This document shows, in pieces, positions 40,544 through 50,211 of a stretch of 58,750 nucleotides of DNA. The stretch's first letter is position 1; each line of letters starts with the position of its first letter. Under the pieces are notes generated by a model, which saw nothing but the letters and a program-made list of their open reading frames with translations, ran no database searches and was not told the origin of the DNA. A program made the translations under genes and the position numbers. The DNA is from Burkholderiales bacterium (GTDB lineage: Bacteria > Pseudomonadota > Gammaproteobacteria > Burkholderiales > Burkholderiaceae_B), in contig JAIXTE010000101.1 in assembly GCA_027484315.1 (NCBI GenBank), positions 1 to 58,750 on the forward strand. The letters run 5' to 3'.

Positions 40544-41311
40544 TTACTTGAAGCTCAACAGGTATTGAAGCGCTTTGGGGTTGCCGGCAACTGCATTGCC
40601 AGTTTCCATGTAGGTGTCATTTCCTTGTGGGTCAGTAATCAATCCACCGGCTTCAGACACCAGCAGTACGCCGGTTGCCAGGTCCCAGGGCTTCAAGCCG
40701 AAGCACATGTAACCATCAAGACGGCCACAGGCCACATAGGCGAGGTCAAGAACTGCAGAACCTGATTTGCGGATGCCGGCTGTGCTTTCAGTCAGTGCCA
40801 GCATTTTGCGCTTGACGCCCAGTGAGCCTTCATTCTGACCACTTGGAAATGCAAAACCAACCAGAAACTCATTGGGCTTGCTGCGCTTGGATACGCGAAT
40901 GCGGCGATTGTTCAAAAACGCACCTTCACCCTTGGACGCAGTGAACAAGTCGTTTGTCGCCGGGTTGTACACAACGGCCTGCTGCACATGACCATGAACA
41001 CGCAAGGCAATGGAAATTGCATAGTGTGGGTAGCCGTGGATGAAGTTGGCTGTGCCGTCGATGGGGTCAATCACCCACTCGTAATCGGATTTGCCGGATG
41101 CACCGCTTTCCTCAGCTAGAATGGCGTGATCCGGAAAGGCCTGCTTGAGCACGTCGATAATGACGCTTTCAGCAGCCTGATCGGTTTCTGTGACGAAATC
41201 GTTTGGGCCTTTGACGCCGATTTTTACCTGATCGAGGTCAAGCTCCGCTCGGTTGATGATTTTTCCCGCAGCGCGAGCGGCTTTCACCGCCACGTTCAAC
41301 ATCGGATGCAT
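40544..41311 (-). CDS. suhB: Inositol monophosphatase family protein SuhB
   Basis: Lithium-sensitive sugar-phosphate phosphatase that also takes part in rRNA antitermination in E. coli. The start at ATG 41311 ([21 protein letters not shown]) follows AGGAAAGGCC and gives 255 residues; a longer frame reaching 41383 would run into the trmJ start region and has no support. Motifs are the ILAEESG segment, [15 protein letters not shown] (metal-binding DPIDGT), and [19 protein letters not shown]. It is divergent from trmJ (43 nt apart) and heads an operon with mutS. Confidence 0.96.
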   Translation of the reverse strand: MHPMLNVAVKAARAAGKIINRAELDLDQVKIGVKGPNDFVTETDQAAESVIIDVLKQAFPDHAILAEESGASGKSDYEWVIDPIDGTANFIHGYPHYAISIALRVHGHVQQAVVYNPATNDLFTASKGEGAFLNNRRIRVSKRSKPNEFLVGFAFPSGQNEGSLGVKRKMLALTESTAGIRKSGSAVLDLAYVACGRLDGYMCFGLKPWDLATGVLLVSEAGGLITDPQGNDTYMETGNAVAGNPKALQYLLSFK

Positions 41312-41354
41312 GGCCTTTCCTTTCAATTTGAATACGTTTAACCCGACATTATAA

Positions 41355-42176
41355 ATGACCGCAGCCATTTCCCTTGAATCCATTTCAATAGTTCTAGTAA
41401 AAACAAGTCATCCGGGCAATGTGGGTTCGGTGGCCCGGGCCATGAAAACCATGGGATTGTCTGATTTGCGCTTGGTGTCCCCCAAAAGTGTGGACATTTG
41501 CAGCGCTGAAGAGGCCATTTCACTGGCCAGTGGCGCAGCTGATGTGCTGGAGAAAGCGCGTATTTATGACACCCTGCCTGATGCGTTGGCTGACCGAAGT
41601 GTGGCGTTTGCATTGTCTGCCCGCTTGCGCGATCTTGGCCCTGGTCTGCAAAGCCCGCAAGAAGCTGCCCAAGAGGCATTGGCGCTGACGGGCCAGGGTG
41701 TGGGTGCCGCTTTTGTGTTTGGCGCTGAACGCACGGGGCTTAGCAATGACGAGTTGCTGGTGTGCAATCGGCAGGTCACCATTGCCGCCAACCCGGTTTA
41801 CAGTTCCCTGAACTTGTCGCAGGCCGTACAGATTGTGGCGTATGCCTTGCGCACGGAATGGGCTTCGGGTGTTGAAACTGCTGGTGTTGAAAGCACAGGC
41901 TCGGCATCGCTTTCCAGTGTTCTGGAGAAGGGCGACAGGCTGGCCACCGTGAAAGCCGTAGCCGATTTGCAGGCCCACTGGTTGCAAGCCATGGAGGCAG
42001 TGGATTTCATCAACCCCGACAAGCCAAAGAAAGTGGTCCAACGTTTGGCTCGCATGCTGGCCAAAACCCCGCTTGAACAGGAAGAAGTCGACATGCTGCG
42101 TGGCTTTTTCTCGGATGTCATTCGCGTGGTGGACAACCGCCTGTATCCCCATGAATTTGAGCGCAAGAAGCCCTAG
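41355..42176 (+). CDS. trmJ: tRNA (cytidine/uridine-2'-O-)-methyltransferase TrmJ
   Basis: SPOUT-class RNA methyltransferase that methylates the 2'-OH of residue 32 in some tRNAs. The 273-residue protein has the SPOUT knot motifs VKTSHPGNVGSVARAMKTMG (residues about 15-34), AFVFGAERTGLSNDEL and PVYSSLNLSQAVQIVAYALR, and the C-terminal helical part. The ATG follows TTATAA directly with no Shine-Dalgarno sequence, so translation may be leaderless or nearly so. Divergent from suhB, the common betaproteobacterial arrangement. Confidence 0.95.
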   Translation: MTAAISLESISIVLVKTSHPGNVGSVARAMKTMGLSDLRLVSPKSVDICSAEEAISLASGAADVLEKARIYDTLPDALADRSVAFALSARLRDLGPGLQSPQEAAQEALALTGQGVGAAFVFGAERTGLSNDELLVCNRQVTIAANPVYSSLNLSQAVQIVAYALRTEWASGVETAGVESTGSASLSSVLEKGDRLATVKAVADLQAHWLQAMEAVDFINPDKPKKVVQRLARMLAKTPLEQEEVDMLRGFFSDVIRVVDNRLYPHEFERKKP

Positions 42177-42181
42177 TGCAG

Positions 42182-42239
42182 CCGTGATACACTGCGGCGA
42201 CGCCCTGTGGGCATTTCGCAAGCTGCGGATTGCGGCTTG
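42182..42239 (+). promoter_or_regulatory. Hairpin-dense leader of cysE
   Basis: The 94-nt gap between trmJ and cysE holds the hairpin CAAGCTGC / GCGGCTTG (42219-42226 with 42232-42239, one G-U pair, 5-nt loop), a small GCCC-TGT-GGGC stem upstream and a GCCG/CGGC stem at 42181-42198. No T-run follows, so these are not ordinary terminators; processing signals or translation control are possible. Confidence 0.35.
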
Positions 42240-42270
42240 GTAAAAACACTGATTCAAGGTTCTTTCGCAC

Positions 42271-43038
42271 ATGTGGATTCGATTACGAGAAGACATCGAC
42301 ACAATTTTGAAAAAGGACCCGGCTGCCCGCGGCAAGCTGGAGGTGTTCCTGTGTTACCCGGGCTTGCATGCCTTGATCTGGCATCGCCTTGCGCACAGGT
42401 CATGGTCTGCTGGATTCACCACCCTCGCGCGGTTTTTGTCTCATTTGGGCCGCTTTTTCACGGGCATTGAAATTCACCCTGGCGCCACGATTGGCAGGCG
42501 TGTATTCATAGATCACGGGATGGGCGTAGTCATTGGCGAAACTGCAGAAATTCATGACGATGTGACCATTTATCAAGGGGTCACTTTGGGTGGTACATCC
42601 CTGGCCAAGGGCAAACGTCACCCAACCTTGGAGAAGGGCGTGGTGGTGGGTGCCGGTGCACAGGTGCTGGGGCCTTTCACTGTCGGTGAAGGCGCAAAAA
42701 TAGGTTCGAACGCGGTGGTGACAAAGCCGGTGCCCCCAGGGGCTACCGCAGTGGGCAACCCTGCCCGAATGATAGTGAAGGCCGAAGAACGCGCGCCGAG
42801 CGACGAACTGACCGGCGCTGCAAAGACCAAGGAAGAATTCTCAGCTTACGGTGTCTCCAAAAATGGCGACGACCCCTTGATCAAGGCCATGCATGGCTTG
42901 ATTGACCAGGCCATTGCTCAACAGCAGCGCATCGATCAACTGGAAAAATTGTTGAAGAAGGGCAAAACTGATAGCGATTGCGAAGGCGTAGCGGACTGCG
43001 AGGAACTGAAAGCCTTGAACAAGTTGGTCGACAACTGA
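42271..43038 (+). CDS. cysE: Serine O-acetyltransferase
   Basis: Makes O-acetylserine from serine and acetyl-CoA, the first step of cysteine synthesis. The 255-residue protein is the CysE type with a short helical N-terminus ([20 protein letters not shown]) and a left-handed beta-helix with [38 protein letters not shown] and [20 protein letters not shown]. The C-terminal end is not the Ile-ending tail of the E. coli enzyme but a long lysine- and acid-rich extension (residues about 175-255), so the cysteine-feedback and CysK-binding mode may differ. Its terminator lies inside the opposite gene lpxH. Confidence 0.95.
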   Translation: MWIRLREDIDTILKKDPAARGKLEVFLCYPGLHALIWHRLAHRSWSAGFTTLARFLSHLGRFFTGIEIHPGATIGRRVFIDHGMGVVIGETAEIHDDVTIYQGVTLGGTSLAKGKRHPTLEKGVVVGAGAQVLGPFTVGEGAKIGSNAVVTKPVPPGATAVGNPARMIVKAEERAPSDELTGAAKTKEEFSAYGVSKNGDDPLIKAMHGLIDQAIAQQQRIDQLEKLLKKGKTDSDCEGVADCEELKALNKLVDN

Positions 43039-43049
43039 TTCTTTCAAGT

Positions 43050-43886
43050 TCAAGCTGCCCGATTAAATAAAGTCAGGTTGAAGTCACCGTTTGGTAACAT
43101 TTTGACAAAACCGCCTGTAGGGCGGTTTTTTTCTGGCTGATCGAAGTCCCAGTCGGGTAGCACGATTCTCAAACCCTTGTGAAGTGAAGCCTGTGTACTT
43201 TCCGGTTTTTCCGGTGCTTTGCTGTCAATCGTTGGGTGTAGAGCACAACGGTGAGTGTGCCCGTGCAAAATGACTTCGCTTTTGCCCACGTAGTAGCCGT
43301 CTGGCCACTTGCCTTGAAAAGACTCCGCAACAGCTTGCAGGTTGGCGTCCATGATGTCCAAAGTACTATTGGCCTTGTGCATTTTGCTTTCGCTGCGTAT
43401 GGCCTTGGCCATTTCAATTCTTTTTTCAAGGGGTAAGGCCAGTAGATTGGCTTGCCATTTTTCACTGCGACTTTGAACCCGAAATTGCTGGTAGGCCTTG
43501 TCGTCTGTGCACAATTGATCGCCGTGGGTGATCAGTACAACATGGTGATTCACCAACAGAAATTCGGGGTCGGGCAGCAGTTCAAGTCCGGCGGATTCCG
43601 CAAAATTTTCGCCCAACAGAAAGTCGCGATTGCCGTGCATGAAAAACACCCGAGCCCCTGAGGACTGCGCACTTTGGACAGCGTGTGCAACCCGTTCTGT
43701 GGTGCGGTCGCTGTAGTCGTCGCCGTACCACACCTCGAACAGATCACCCAACAGAAACACCAAGGCTCCATCTTGAGCCACACTGGCAAGCCAGTTTTCA
43801 AACGCGTCCAGAGTCTTGGGTGTATGTTCAGACAAATGCAGGTCTGATGCAAAAAATGCGGCACCGTGTTGCGGAATTTCGATCAA
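43050..43886 (-). CDS. lpxH: UDP-2,3-diacylglucosamine diphosphatase
   Basis: Makes lipid X from UDP-2,3-diacylglucosamine in lipid A synthesis, at the inner membrane. The 278-residue protein has all LpxH motifs: FFASDLHLSE, LLGDLFEVWYGDD, FMHGNRDFLLGENFA, LITHGDQLCTDD and LHGHTHRCALHP. It is longer than the E. coli enzyme by about 38 residues. The start is TTG at 43886 with AGG 7 nt upstream (CCAGGCAAAACC). Its final 25 codons contain the cysE terminator. Upstream a terminator separates it from the cyclophilin gene, so it seems to be a separate unit. Confidence 0.94.
   Translation of the reverse strand: MIEIPQHGAAFFASDLHLSEHTPKTLDAFENWLASVAQDGALVFLLGDLFEVWYGDDYSDRTTERVAHAVQSAQSSGARVFFMHGNRDFLLGENFAESAGLELLPDPEFLLVNHHVVLITHGDQLCTDDKAYQQFRVQSRSEKWQANLLALPLEKRIEMAKAIRSESKMHKANSTLDIMDANLQAVAESFQGKWPDGYYVGKSEVILHGHTHRCALHPTIDSKAPEKPESTQASLHKGLRIVLPDWDFDQPEKNRPTGGFVKMLPNGDFNLTLFNRAA
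43107..43132 (+). terminator. cysE terminator embedded in the lpxH coding sequence
   Basis: The stem AAAACCGCC / GGCGGTTTT (43107-43115 with 43121-43129) has a 5-nt loop, followed by T residues to 43132. It lies 69 nt after the cysE stop, but inside the last codons of lpxH on the other strand, where it encodes part of the KNRPTGGF segment. Confidence 0.88.
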
Positions 43887-43911
43887 GGTTTTGCCTGGCA
43901 GGGGTTGTAAT

Positions 43912-43940
43912 GAAAAAAGCCCTTTTCACAGGGCTTTTTC
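43912..43940 (-). terminator. Terminator after the cyclophilin gene
   Basis: On the minus strand the stem GAAAAAGCCC / GGGCTTTTTTC has an 8-nt loop and ends in T residues (43912-43918 side). It lies between the cyclophilin stop (43954) and the lpxH start (43886) and closes the envelope operon. Confidence 0.88.
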
Positions 43941-43953
43941 AAGGTCAACAAAA

Positions 43954-44556
43954 TTAGATTACTTCGACGCCCTGAATGATCACGTCGTCAACCGGCACAT
44001 CCTGGTGAAAGCCCTTGGAACCAGTTTTTACGCCGACAATCTTGTCGACGATGTCCTGACCTTCGGTCACTTTGCCGAACACGCAGTAGCCCCAACCTTG
44101 TGGAGTTGGGCTCTTGAAGTTCAGGAATTCGTTGTTCTCGACGTTGATGAAAAACTGGGCGGTGGCGGAATGTGGATCATTCGTGCGGGCCATGGCCAGG
44201 GTATATTTTTCGTTTTTAAGACCGTTGTCGGCTTCGTTCTTGACTGGGTCTTTGGTTGGCTTCTGTTTCATGCCAGGTTCAAAGCCACCACCTTGAACCA
44301 TGAAGCCGCGAATCACGCGGTGAAAAATGGTGTTGGTGTAAAAGCCGCTTTTTGCATATTCCAGAAAATTGGCCACTGTGGCAGGTGCTTTTTCGGCGTC
44401 GAGGGTGATAGTGATGTCACCAAAATTTGTTTTAAGTTTGACCATGGTTTGTTTTTTCGTTTTTGCAAACGCAGAGGAGATTGAAAAATTGCCGATGCCG
44501 GCAGCAAACGCTGAGAACATCGACCACTTGAGAAAAACACGTTTGCTTTGAATCAC
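43954..44556 (-). CDS. Cyclophilin-type peptidyl-prolyl isomerase with signal peptide
   Basis: A 200-residue cyclophilin. The C-terminal part has the whole fold, with [19 protein letters not shown], the QFFINV segment and WGYCVFGKV. The start is GTG 44556 with AAGGG 8 nt upstream, which gives an N-terminal signal peptide ending in SSAFA before KTKK, so the protein should be periplasmic, like PpiA. An internal ATG at 44445 would give a cytosolic PpiB form but has no ribosome-binding site. It follows the L,D-transpeptidase gene after 11 nt, which supports an envelope role. Confidence 0.9.
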   Translation of the reverse strand: MIQSKRVFLKWSMFSAFAAGIGNFSISSAFAKTKKQTMVKLKTNFGDITITLDAEKAPATVANFLEYAKSGFYTNTIFHRVIRGFMVQGGGFEPGMKQKPTKDPVKNEADNGLKNEKYTLAMARTNDPHSATAQFFINVENNEFLNFKSPTPQGWGYCVFGKVTEGQDIVDKIVGVKTGSKGFHQDVPVDDVIIQGVEVI

Positions 44557-44567
44557 AGACGAATCCC

Positions 44568-45863
44568 TTACAGTTTATAGGTGTCTTCCTGAACAATTTG
44601 CCAGCGGGTTCCGACCTTCATCCAATACTGCTGTTTCCGGATTTCACCAGACAGTTTGTCAGCCTGTTTGAAGGAAATCAGCATCATGTCCTTGTCGCTG
44701 GGATATCGCATCACAGTAAGGTCGTCAATCTTGATTTTGCCAAATGATTTGTTCGCGATCTGATTGCTGCGCTGCCATTCAACAAGACCCAATCCATCGA
44801 TTTTAACATTGCTCGCGTAGTGATAAATCCCTTTTGAAAAACCTTTCTCAAGGTCTTTTTTCCAGGTGTCAACCATGCGCAGCGCCGCTTTGCGGTGGCT
44901 TTGCCAGACTTCAAGTGGCACGAAGTCAAGTCGTTCGCTGATGACGACCTGTGTGTTCCCAATGTCGACAAACTTTTTCAAGGCCAGCAAGTCCTGATTG
45001 GCCAATACCACACACCCATCGCTGGCCTTGGGTGGTCTGCTCACGTACTTTTTCGGCACGCCGTGCAGCCAGATGCCGTAGCCGGTTTTTCCCAGCCGTT
45101 TGTCCCAGGAGTTTGGATAATCAATAGGCAGGGCCATGGGTCCGTAAAAGTCGGTCAGCTTTTCCTTCGGCAACAGTTCGGTGATGGTATAGACCCCAAT
45201 GGGAGTGCGTTTGTCGCCTTCCCGAACCTTCACAGCACCCATTTTGCCCTGTGACACATAAAAGTCTGTAACCAGGCGGGGTTGTGGAAATGCGTTCTCG
45301 TACAAAAACAGGCGCGACCGGGTTGTGTCCACCAAGATGACGTATCGCTGATCGTCGTGCAGTTGCACCAGTTCAGCGGGCAGCAGGTCACGTTGGGGCC
45401 GATCTTTCACGGCCTTGAAACGTGCTATGGCTTCCTCGCGCAATTCTGCAAGGTCGTCGCGCTTGCCGCGGGGTACATTGGGCATGTCCCCAATATTTTT
45501 TAGAGGTCTGCCCGATTTCAGCGACAAAATGTCGCCTTTGAGCATGTGTCCGAGGTAAAAATTCGGGAATTCGGTCAGCAGACGGTCTGTGAGCGTGAGT
45601 GCACGATCCAGGTCGTGTTTGCTCAATGCGGTGTAAATATCCTCCACCGCACTGTCAATCACAGGTCTGTAAGTTTCATTTTCGAACAATCGACCCGCCA
45701 GTGAGCCGGACCGGTTTTGCGAGTTGGAGTATCCAGCCAACTGAAATGAATCAGTTGTGCTGGAGCTCACAAAAGAGGGCGCTGCTGTGAATGTCCAGAA
45801 TACGAGAGGTAGGGTAAGCCTTGCGCTCCGGGATATCCGCTGTAGCGATCTTTTTGAAAGCAT
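44568..45863 (-). CDS. L,D-transpeptidase (YkuD) with C-terminal NTF2-like domain
   Basis: Periplasmic enzyme that would act on peptidoglycan stem peptides. The 431-residue protein has a signal peptide (residues about 15-35), a helical TPR-like region (about 75-115), and the YkuD catalytic domain (about 172-300) with WLHGVP (His267) and SDGCVVL (Ser281, Cys284; the cysteine is the nucleophile). The C-terminal 115 residues (about 315-431) look like an NTF2/SnoaL-type domain ending [11 protein letters not shown]-like ([12 protein letters not shown]). The ATG follows the TPR gene's TAA directly. Similar two-domain enzymes are annotated as YafK-like murein L,D-transpeptidases. Confidence 0.92.
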   Translation of the reverse strand: MLSKRSLQRISRSARLTLPLVFWTFTAAPSFVSSSTTDSFQLAGYSNSQNRSGSLAGRLFENETYRPVIDSAVEDIYTALSKHDLDRALTLTDRLLTEFPNFYLGHMLKGDILSLKSGRPLKNIGDMPNVPRGKRDDLAELREEAIARFKAVKDRPQRDLLPAELVQLHDDQRYVILVDTTRSRLFLYENAFPQPRLVTDFYVSQGKMGAVKVREGDKRTPIGVYTITELLPKEKLTDFYGPMALPIDYPNSWDKRLGKTGYGIWLHGVPKKYVSRPPKASDGCVVLANQDLLALKKFVDIGNTQVVISERLDFVPLEVWQSHRKAALRMVDTWKKDLEKGFSKGIYHYASNVKIDGLGLVEWQRSNQIANKSFGKIKIDDLTVMRYPSDKDMMLISFKQADKLSGEIRKQQYWMKVGTRWQIVQEDTYKL

Positions 45864-47003
45864 TTAGCCGCCCACCTGCTCGCTGGTGATTTTCCAGGCG
45901 CCGTCTTCTTGTTTCATGATCAGCGTTTTGCTGGAAATGTTGTTCAGGCGATTGGAAAAGTAGCTTTGCTTGAATTTGACCACTGCTTCATCCCCAGTGA
46001 TTGTAATCAATGGGTTTTCAACTACAACGCGAATGGTTTCCTTGCCAACAATGCGTTGTTCACGCATTTTTTCCCAGTTGGCTCGGCTCATTTTTCCGGG
46101 TGTATCGAAGTCCCGGCTGTAAGCGCTTAGATAGCCAGAAATGTCTTGATCTGTCCATGCTTTGGCCCAGGCTTCAACAGAGGCCAATACTTGTCTGTCC
46201 ATACCAATGGTATTGCCTTTCGATTCCGCTGGCTTGCTTGCGGTAATCGCTGCGGTTGGCGCCGGTGTTGTTCTCGACGGTGCTACTGCCACCACTGGCG
46301 GGGCAGCTACCACAGGTGCGGGGACTGATACTACGGGCGCAGTGGCTGCCTTTGGTTCTTCCTTGACCACAGGTGGTTTGGGTTCCGGGGCAGGGGCTGG
46401 TGCAGGTCGACTTGCAGGCACGGCTGCGGCTGCCACAGCCACAGTTTCAGGCTTGCCGGCGATCAGGTTGCGAACCAGAGACAACTTGGTTTGCGCGGTG
46501 GAATTTCTACCATCCAGCTGCAATGCCTTGTCATAAGACTGACTGGCCAGCTTGGCATACACGTCACCCAGATTTTCATGTGCTGTAGCGTAACTGGGGT
46601 GCGTGCGAATGGCCATTTCCAGTGCTTCGCGTGCTTTTTCATATTCACCGCGGCCTGCGTACAGCACGGCCAGGTTGTTGTAGGGCTCGGGCAGTTCCGG
46701 AAAGTCTTCAGTCAGCTTGGTGAAAATAGTGATCGCTTCAGCGGTTTTGTTGCGTTCAGTCAGAATCAACCCTTTCAGGAAGCGCATTTGCGCGTCGTTG
46801 GGGCGATTGGCCAGATATGCGTCTGCCCGCGCCTGGGCCTGTTCAAACTGACTTCTTTGAATGAGTTTGGAGACTTCATCCGCTTCGTCAGCGTGGCTGG
46901 GTGCGCCGGCGAATGCCAAACCCATGAGCGCAAACAGCAAGGCATACTTGCTTTTTACGAATTTGCCACTGATTGACGACGTGATTGTTTTTTTTGCCTG
47001 CAT
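45864..47003 (-). CDS. Exported TPR protein with C-terminal NTF2-like domain
   Basis: A 379-residue periplasmic protein; I start it at ATG 47003 (QAKKTITSSISGKFVK) because AAAGG lies 9 nt upstream, whereas the earlier ATGs at 47063 and 47036 have none. Parts in order: signal peptide cut near SHA (about residue 38), TPR repeats (about 44-180), a Pro/Ala/Val-rich linker (about 185-262) and an NTF2-like domain (about 270-379) ending DGAWKITSEQ. That last domain resembles the end of the neighbouring L,D-transpeptidase. It heads a three-gene envelope operon; a structural partner role is inferred. Confidence 0.85.
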   Translation of the reverse strand: MQAKKTITSSISGKFVKSKYALLFALMGLAFAGAPSHADEADEVSKLIQRSQFEQAQARADAYLANRPNDAQMRFLKGLILTERNKTAEAITIFTKLTEDFPELPEPYNNLAVLYAGRGEYEKAREALEMAIRTHPSYATAHENLGDVYAKLASQSYDKALQLDGRNSTAQTKLSLVRNLIAGKPETVAVAAAAVPASRPAPAPAPEPKPPVVKEEPKAATAPVVSVPAPVVAAPPVVAVAPSRTTPAPTAAITASKPAESKGNTIGMDRQVLASVEAWAKAWTDQDISGYLSAYSRDFDTPGKMSRANWEKMREQRIVGKETIRVVVENPLITITGDEAVVKFKQSYFSNRLNNISSKTLIMKQEDGAWKITSEQVGG

Positions 47004-47069
47004 TCGGTTGCGCCTTTGCGGGGTTACCCGTTTCATCTGATTGGTTGGGAAAAACTCGATCATGCGTAA

Positions 47070-47078
47070 TGATATACT
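47070..47078 (+). promoter_or_regulatory. Candidate extended -10 promoter for cysS
   Basis: TGATATACT (47070-47078) is an extended -10 element (TG one base before TATACT) with no good -35 at the normal distance. It would start transcription about 110 nt before cysS. Found by eye. Confidence 0.35.
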
Positions 47079-47194
47079 CGACAGCTATTGTAGCAAGCCC
47101 CAGAGCGGGTTGGCTTCTGAACGGGGTTTCCTGTCAAATCCTGTCTCAGATTGTAACGCTTTGAACGGCGGTATCCGTCCTTTTTCCGAGTCTC

Positions 47195-48601
47195 ATGAAA
47201 TCGTCTCTCCAAATTTACAATTCAATTCTAAGGAAAAAGCAGGCATTTTCGCCCCTTGATCCGCAGAACGTCCGGATGTACGTGTGTGGCATGACAGTCT
47301 ATGACTTCTGCCACCTGGGCCATGCCCGGGTCATGGTTGTGTTCGATTTGCTCAAGCGCTGGCTGCGTGCGTCGGGTTATCCCGTGACGTATGTGCGCAA
47401 CATCACAGACATTGATGACAAGATCATTCGCCGTGCGGTTGAGAACGGAGAAAGCATCCGCGCGTTGACCGATCGTTTCATCGCAGCCATGCACGAAGAT
47501 GCCGATGCATTGGGCATTGAGCGGCCCGACCACGAGCCACGTGCTACTGAATATGTGGCAGAAATGCAGGAAATGATTCAAACGTTGATGGACAAGCGTC
47601 TGGCTTACCGTGACGATTCCGGCGATGTGAATTTTGCAGTGCGTGCTTTTCCGCAATATGGCCGTTTGTCGGGCAAGAGCCTGGATGAACTGCGCGCCGG
47701 GGAGCGGGTCGGCGTTTCGGGCAATAAAAATGATCCATTGGATTTCGTGCTCTGGAAAAGTGCCAAGGCTGATGAACCTGAAGATGCCAAGTGGGAATCC
47801 GGTTTTGGCGTGGGCCGCCCCGGGTGGCACATTGAGTGTTCCGCAATGAGTTGCAAATTGCTGGGCAATTCATTCGACATTCATGGTGGAGGTGCAGATC
47901 TGCAGTTTCCACACCATGAGAATGAAATCGCCCAAAGCGTGGGGGCCACGGGCGAAGATTTTGCCCAGTACTGGATGCACAACGGTTTTGTGCGCGTTGA
48001 AACCAACGGCCAGTCTGAAAAAATGTCGAAATCATTGAACAATTTCTTCACGATTCGCGACATCTTGAAAGTGTATGACGCAGAGGTAGTCAGGTTTTTT
48101 ATCTTGCGTGCTCAATACCGAAGCCAATTGACCTACTCGGAAGGGCATGTGCAGGACGCAAAATCCGCCTTGGGCCGCTTGTACACTGCTGTGGGTGATG
48201 TGCAGGCTGCGGAGGCAATTGACTGGAATCAGGAGTTTGAAGCGCGTTTTGCAGAAGCCATGAACGACGACATGAACACGCCAATTGCAGTGTCGGTCTT
48301 GTTTGAAATGGCCAACGAGGTAAACCGCACAGCGGATTCGGCACTGGCTTCCCGTCTGAAAGCACTTGCACAGGTGTTGGGCTTGTTGGGCCGCACCGCG
48401 CAGGCCTTTCAGAAAGCTGAAGTGGGGGAACAGGCTGGCGGCTTGGACGAACACGCCATTCAAGTCTTGATTGATGCACGTACCCAGGCCAAAACTGACC
48501 GTGATTTTGCCAAAGCCGACGCAATTCGCCAGGAATTGCTGGATGCGGGCGTGGTTCTGGAAGACAAACGGGGTGGTGCCACCGAATGGCGGCGGGCCTG
48601 A
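47195..48601 (+). CDS. cysS: Cysteinyl-tRNA synthetase
   Basis: Charges tRNA-Cys with cysteine. The 468-residue class I synthetase has [19 protein letters not shown] (zinc cysteine and HIGH box HLGH), WHIECSAMS and [19 protein letters not shown] (zinc-binding Cys, His and Glu region), and the KMSKS loop in [10 protein letters not shown]. Length is normal. The ATG is preceded by a weak ribosome-binding site. It overlaps the glycosylase gene by 16 nt. Divergent from the envelope operon. Confidence 0.98.
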   Translation: MKSSLQIYNSILRKKQAFSPLDPQNVRMYVCGMTVYDFCHLGHARVMVVFDLLKRWLRASGYPVTYVRNITDIDDKIIRRAVENGESIRALTDRFIAAMHEDADALGIERPDHEPRATEYVAEMQEMIQTLMDKRLAYRDDSGDVNFAVRAFPQYGRLSGKSLDELRAGERVGVSGNKNDPLDFVLWKSAKADEPEDAKWESGFGVGRPGWHIECSAMSCKLLGNSFDIHGGGADLQFPHHENEIAQSVGATGEDFAQYWMHNGFVRVETNGQSEKMSKSLNNFFTIRDILKVYDAEVVRFFILRAQYRSQLTYSEGHVQDAKSALGRLYTAVGDVQAAEAIDWNQEFEARFAEAMNDDMNTPIAVSVLFEMANEVNRTADSALASRLKALAQVLGLLGRTAQAFQKAEVGEQAGGLDEHAIQVLIDARTQAKTDRDFAKADAIRQELLDAGVVLEDKRGGATEWRRA

Positions 48602-49239
48602 ACCTGAATCTGGATCCACAAGCGCCTGCCTATTGGCAGGAGGCGTGTGCGTCCTTGGCTGTGCAAAGCGCGGTGTGGGCAGATCTGGTCAACCGCCACA
48701 CCGACCGCGCTCTTCGATCCCGAGGGGCTCCTTTTGAGACCATGCTGCGCTCGCTGGTCGGGCAGCAAATTTCAGTCAAGGCTGCAGAGGCGGTCTGGAT
48801 GCGGGTAGTGCAAGCCCTGAATGGCCAGTTGACCAGCAAGGCCTTGCTCACTCTGGATGACGATACCTTGAGGGCGACAGGCCTTTCCCGTCAGAAAATT
48901 ACTTATTCGCGGGCTTTGAGTGAGTTTGAGCAAAAAGGTTTTCTTGATCTCGCTTTGCTCGACAGCATGAATGACGAAAGCTGCACCCGACATCTTTGTG
49001 AAATCAAGGGCGTAGGCCGCTGGACAGCCCAGATGTTTTTGATGTTTTGTCTGCGCCGGCCCGATGTGTGGCCAGTGGATGACATTGGTGTGCAGCGCGG
49101 TATCTCCCGCCAATTTTTCGAAGGCGAGCCCATCGGACCGAAAGAAGCACTACAATTCGGGGAAAAATTAAAACCTTGGCGCACCGTGGCTGCGTGGTAT
49201 TTGTGGCGCAGCCTCGATCCCGTTGTGGTTGACTATTAA
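48586..49239 (+). CDS. DNA-3-methyladenine glycosylase II (AlkA/HhH-GPD type)
   Basis: A 217-residue base-excision repair glycosylase that removes alkylated purines. The HhH-GPD core is present: [19 protein letters not shown] (residues about 56-74), the helix-hairpin-helix [14 protein letters not shown], and the catalytic aspartate in [11 protein letters not shown]. It lacks the N-terminal AlkA domain of the long E. coli form, which is common in betaproteobacteria. It starts inside the end of cysS and is followed by accA after 9 nt. Confidence 0.93.
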   Translation: MAAGLNLNLDPQAPAYWQEACASLAVQSAVWADLVNRHTDRALRSRGAPFETMLRSLVGQQISVKAAEAVWMRVVQALNGQLTSKALLTLDDDTLRATGLSRQKITYSRALSEFEQKGFLDLALLDSMNDESCTRHLCEIKGVGRWTAQMFLMFCLRRPDVWPVDDIGVQRGISRQFFEGEPIGPKEALQFGEKLKPWRTVAAWYLWRSLDPVVVDY

Positions 49240-49248
49240 GAGAGCCTC

Positions 49249-50211
49249 ATGAAGCAAACATTTCTTGATTTTGAAGCACCGATTGCCGAACTTAAGGGCA
49301 AAATCGAAGAGTTGCGCCTGGTGCAAGACGGCTCGGCTGTGGATTTGTCGGAGGAAATTCGTCGCCTTGAAGGCAAGAGCGATGTATTGACCAAAGAGCT
49401 GTACGGCAAATTGACTCCATGGCAGGTGTCTCAGGTGGCCCGCCATCCGCAACGCCCCTACACGCTGGATTACATTGCTCACGCATTTACTGACTTCCAC
49501 GAATTGCATGGCGACCGGCATTTTGCTGACGACCCTTCTATTGTGGGCGGTTTGGCTCGGCTGGACGGTGAAAGCGTGATGGTGATTGGTCATCAGAAAG
49601 GTCGTGATGTGAAGGAACGCACCTTGCGCAACTTCGGCATGCCGCGCCCCGAAGGGTATCGCAAGGCACTGCGCTTGATGAAAACTGCTGAAAAATTCGG
49701 CATTCCGATTGTGACCTTGGTTGATACACCCGGCGCTTACCCCGGAATTGATGCTGAAGAGCGCGGGCAGTCCGAAGCGATTGGCCGAAACCTGATTGAA
49801 ATGGCACAAATTCAGGTGCCCATCGTCAGTGCCGTGATTGGTGAGGGCGGATCGGGTGGGGCGTTGGCGCTGGCTGTGGCCGACCACGTCATCATGATGG
49901 AGTTTGCAACGTATTCAGTGATTTCCCCCGAAGGATGTGCATCCATATTGTGGCGCAGTGCTGAGCGTGCATCCGACGCGGCAGAAGCGCTGGGCATTAC
50001 TGCCAAACGCTTGCGGGACTTGGGGCTGATTCAGGAAATCGTGAAGGAAAGTTTTGGTGGTGCCCACCGGGACCACGCGCAAACAGCGAGCAACCTGAAA
50101 GCATCCATCAAGTCTGCATTGACCTTGCTGGTGACCTACAAGCCCAAAACACTGCTGGACGCGCGCCACGACCGTTTGATGAGCTACGGACATTTCAAGG
50201 TGAGCAAGTAA
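49249..50211 (+). CDS. accA: Acetyl-CoA carboxylase carboxyltransferase subunit alpha
   Basis: Alpha subunit of the carboxyltransferase half of acetyl-CoA carboxylase (fatty acid synthesis). The 320-residue protein has [18 protein letters not shown] at the start, [50 protein letters not shown], and [15 protein letters not shown]. Length and order match. GAGAG lies before the ATG. tilS follows with no gap. accA-tilS order is known in many proteobacteria. Confidence 0.98.
   Translation: MKQTFLDFEAPIAELKGKIEELRLVQDGSAVDLSEEIRRLEGKSDVLTKELYGKLTPWQVSQVARHPQRPYTLDYIAHAFTDFHELHGDRHFADDPSIVGGLARLDGESVMVIGHQKGRDVKERTLRNFGMPRPEGYRKALRLMKTAEKFGIPIVTLVDTPGAYPGIDAEERGQSEAIGRNLIEMAQIQVPIVSAVIGEGGSGGALALAVADHVIMMEFATYSVISPEGCASILWRSAERASDAAEALGITAKRLRDLGLIQEIVKESFGGAHRDHAQTASNLKASIKSALTLLVTYKPKTLLDARHDRLMSYGHFKVSK

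Noticed and set aside
41312-41383. Longer SuhB N-terminus
   Set aside because: It would overlap the trmJ start on the other strand and adds residues absent in the family; AGGAAAGG marks the ATG at 41311.
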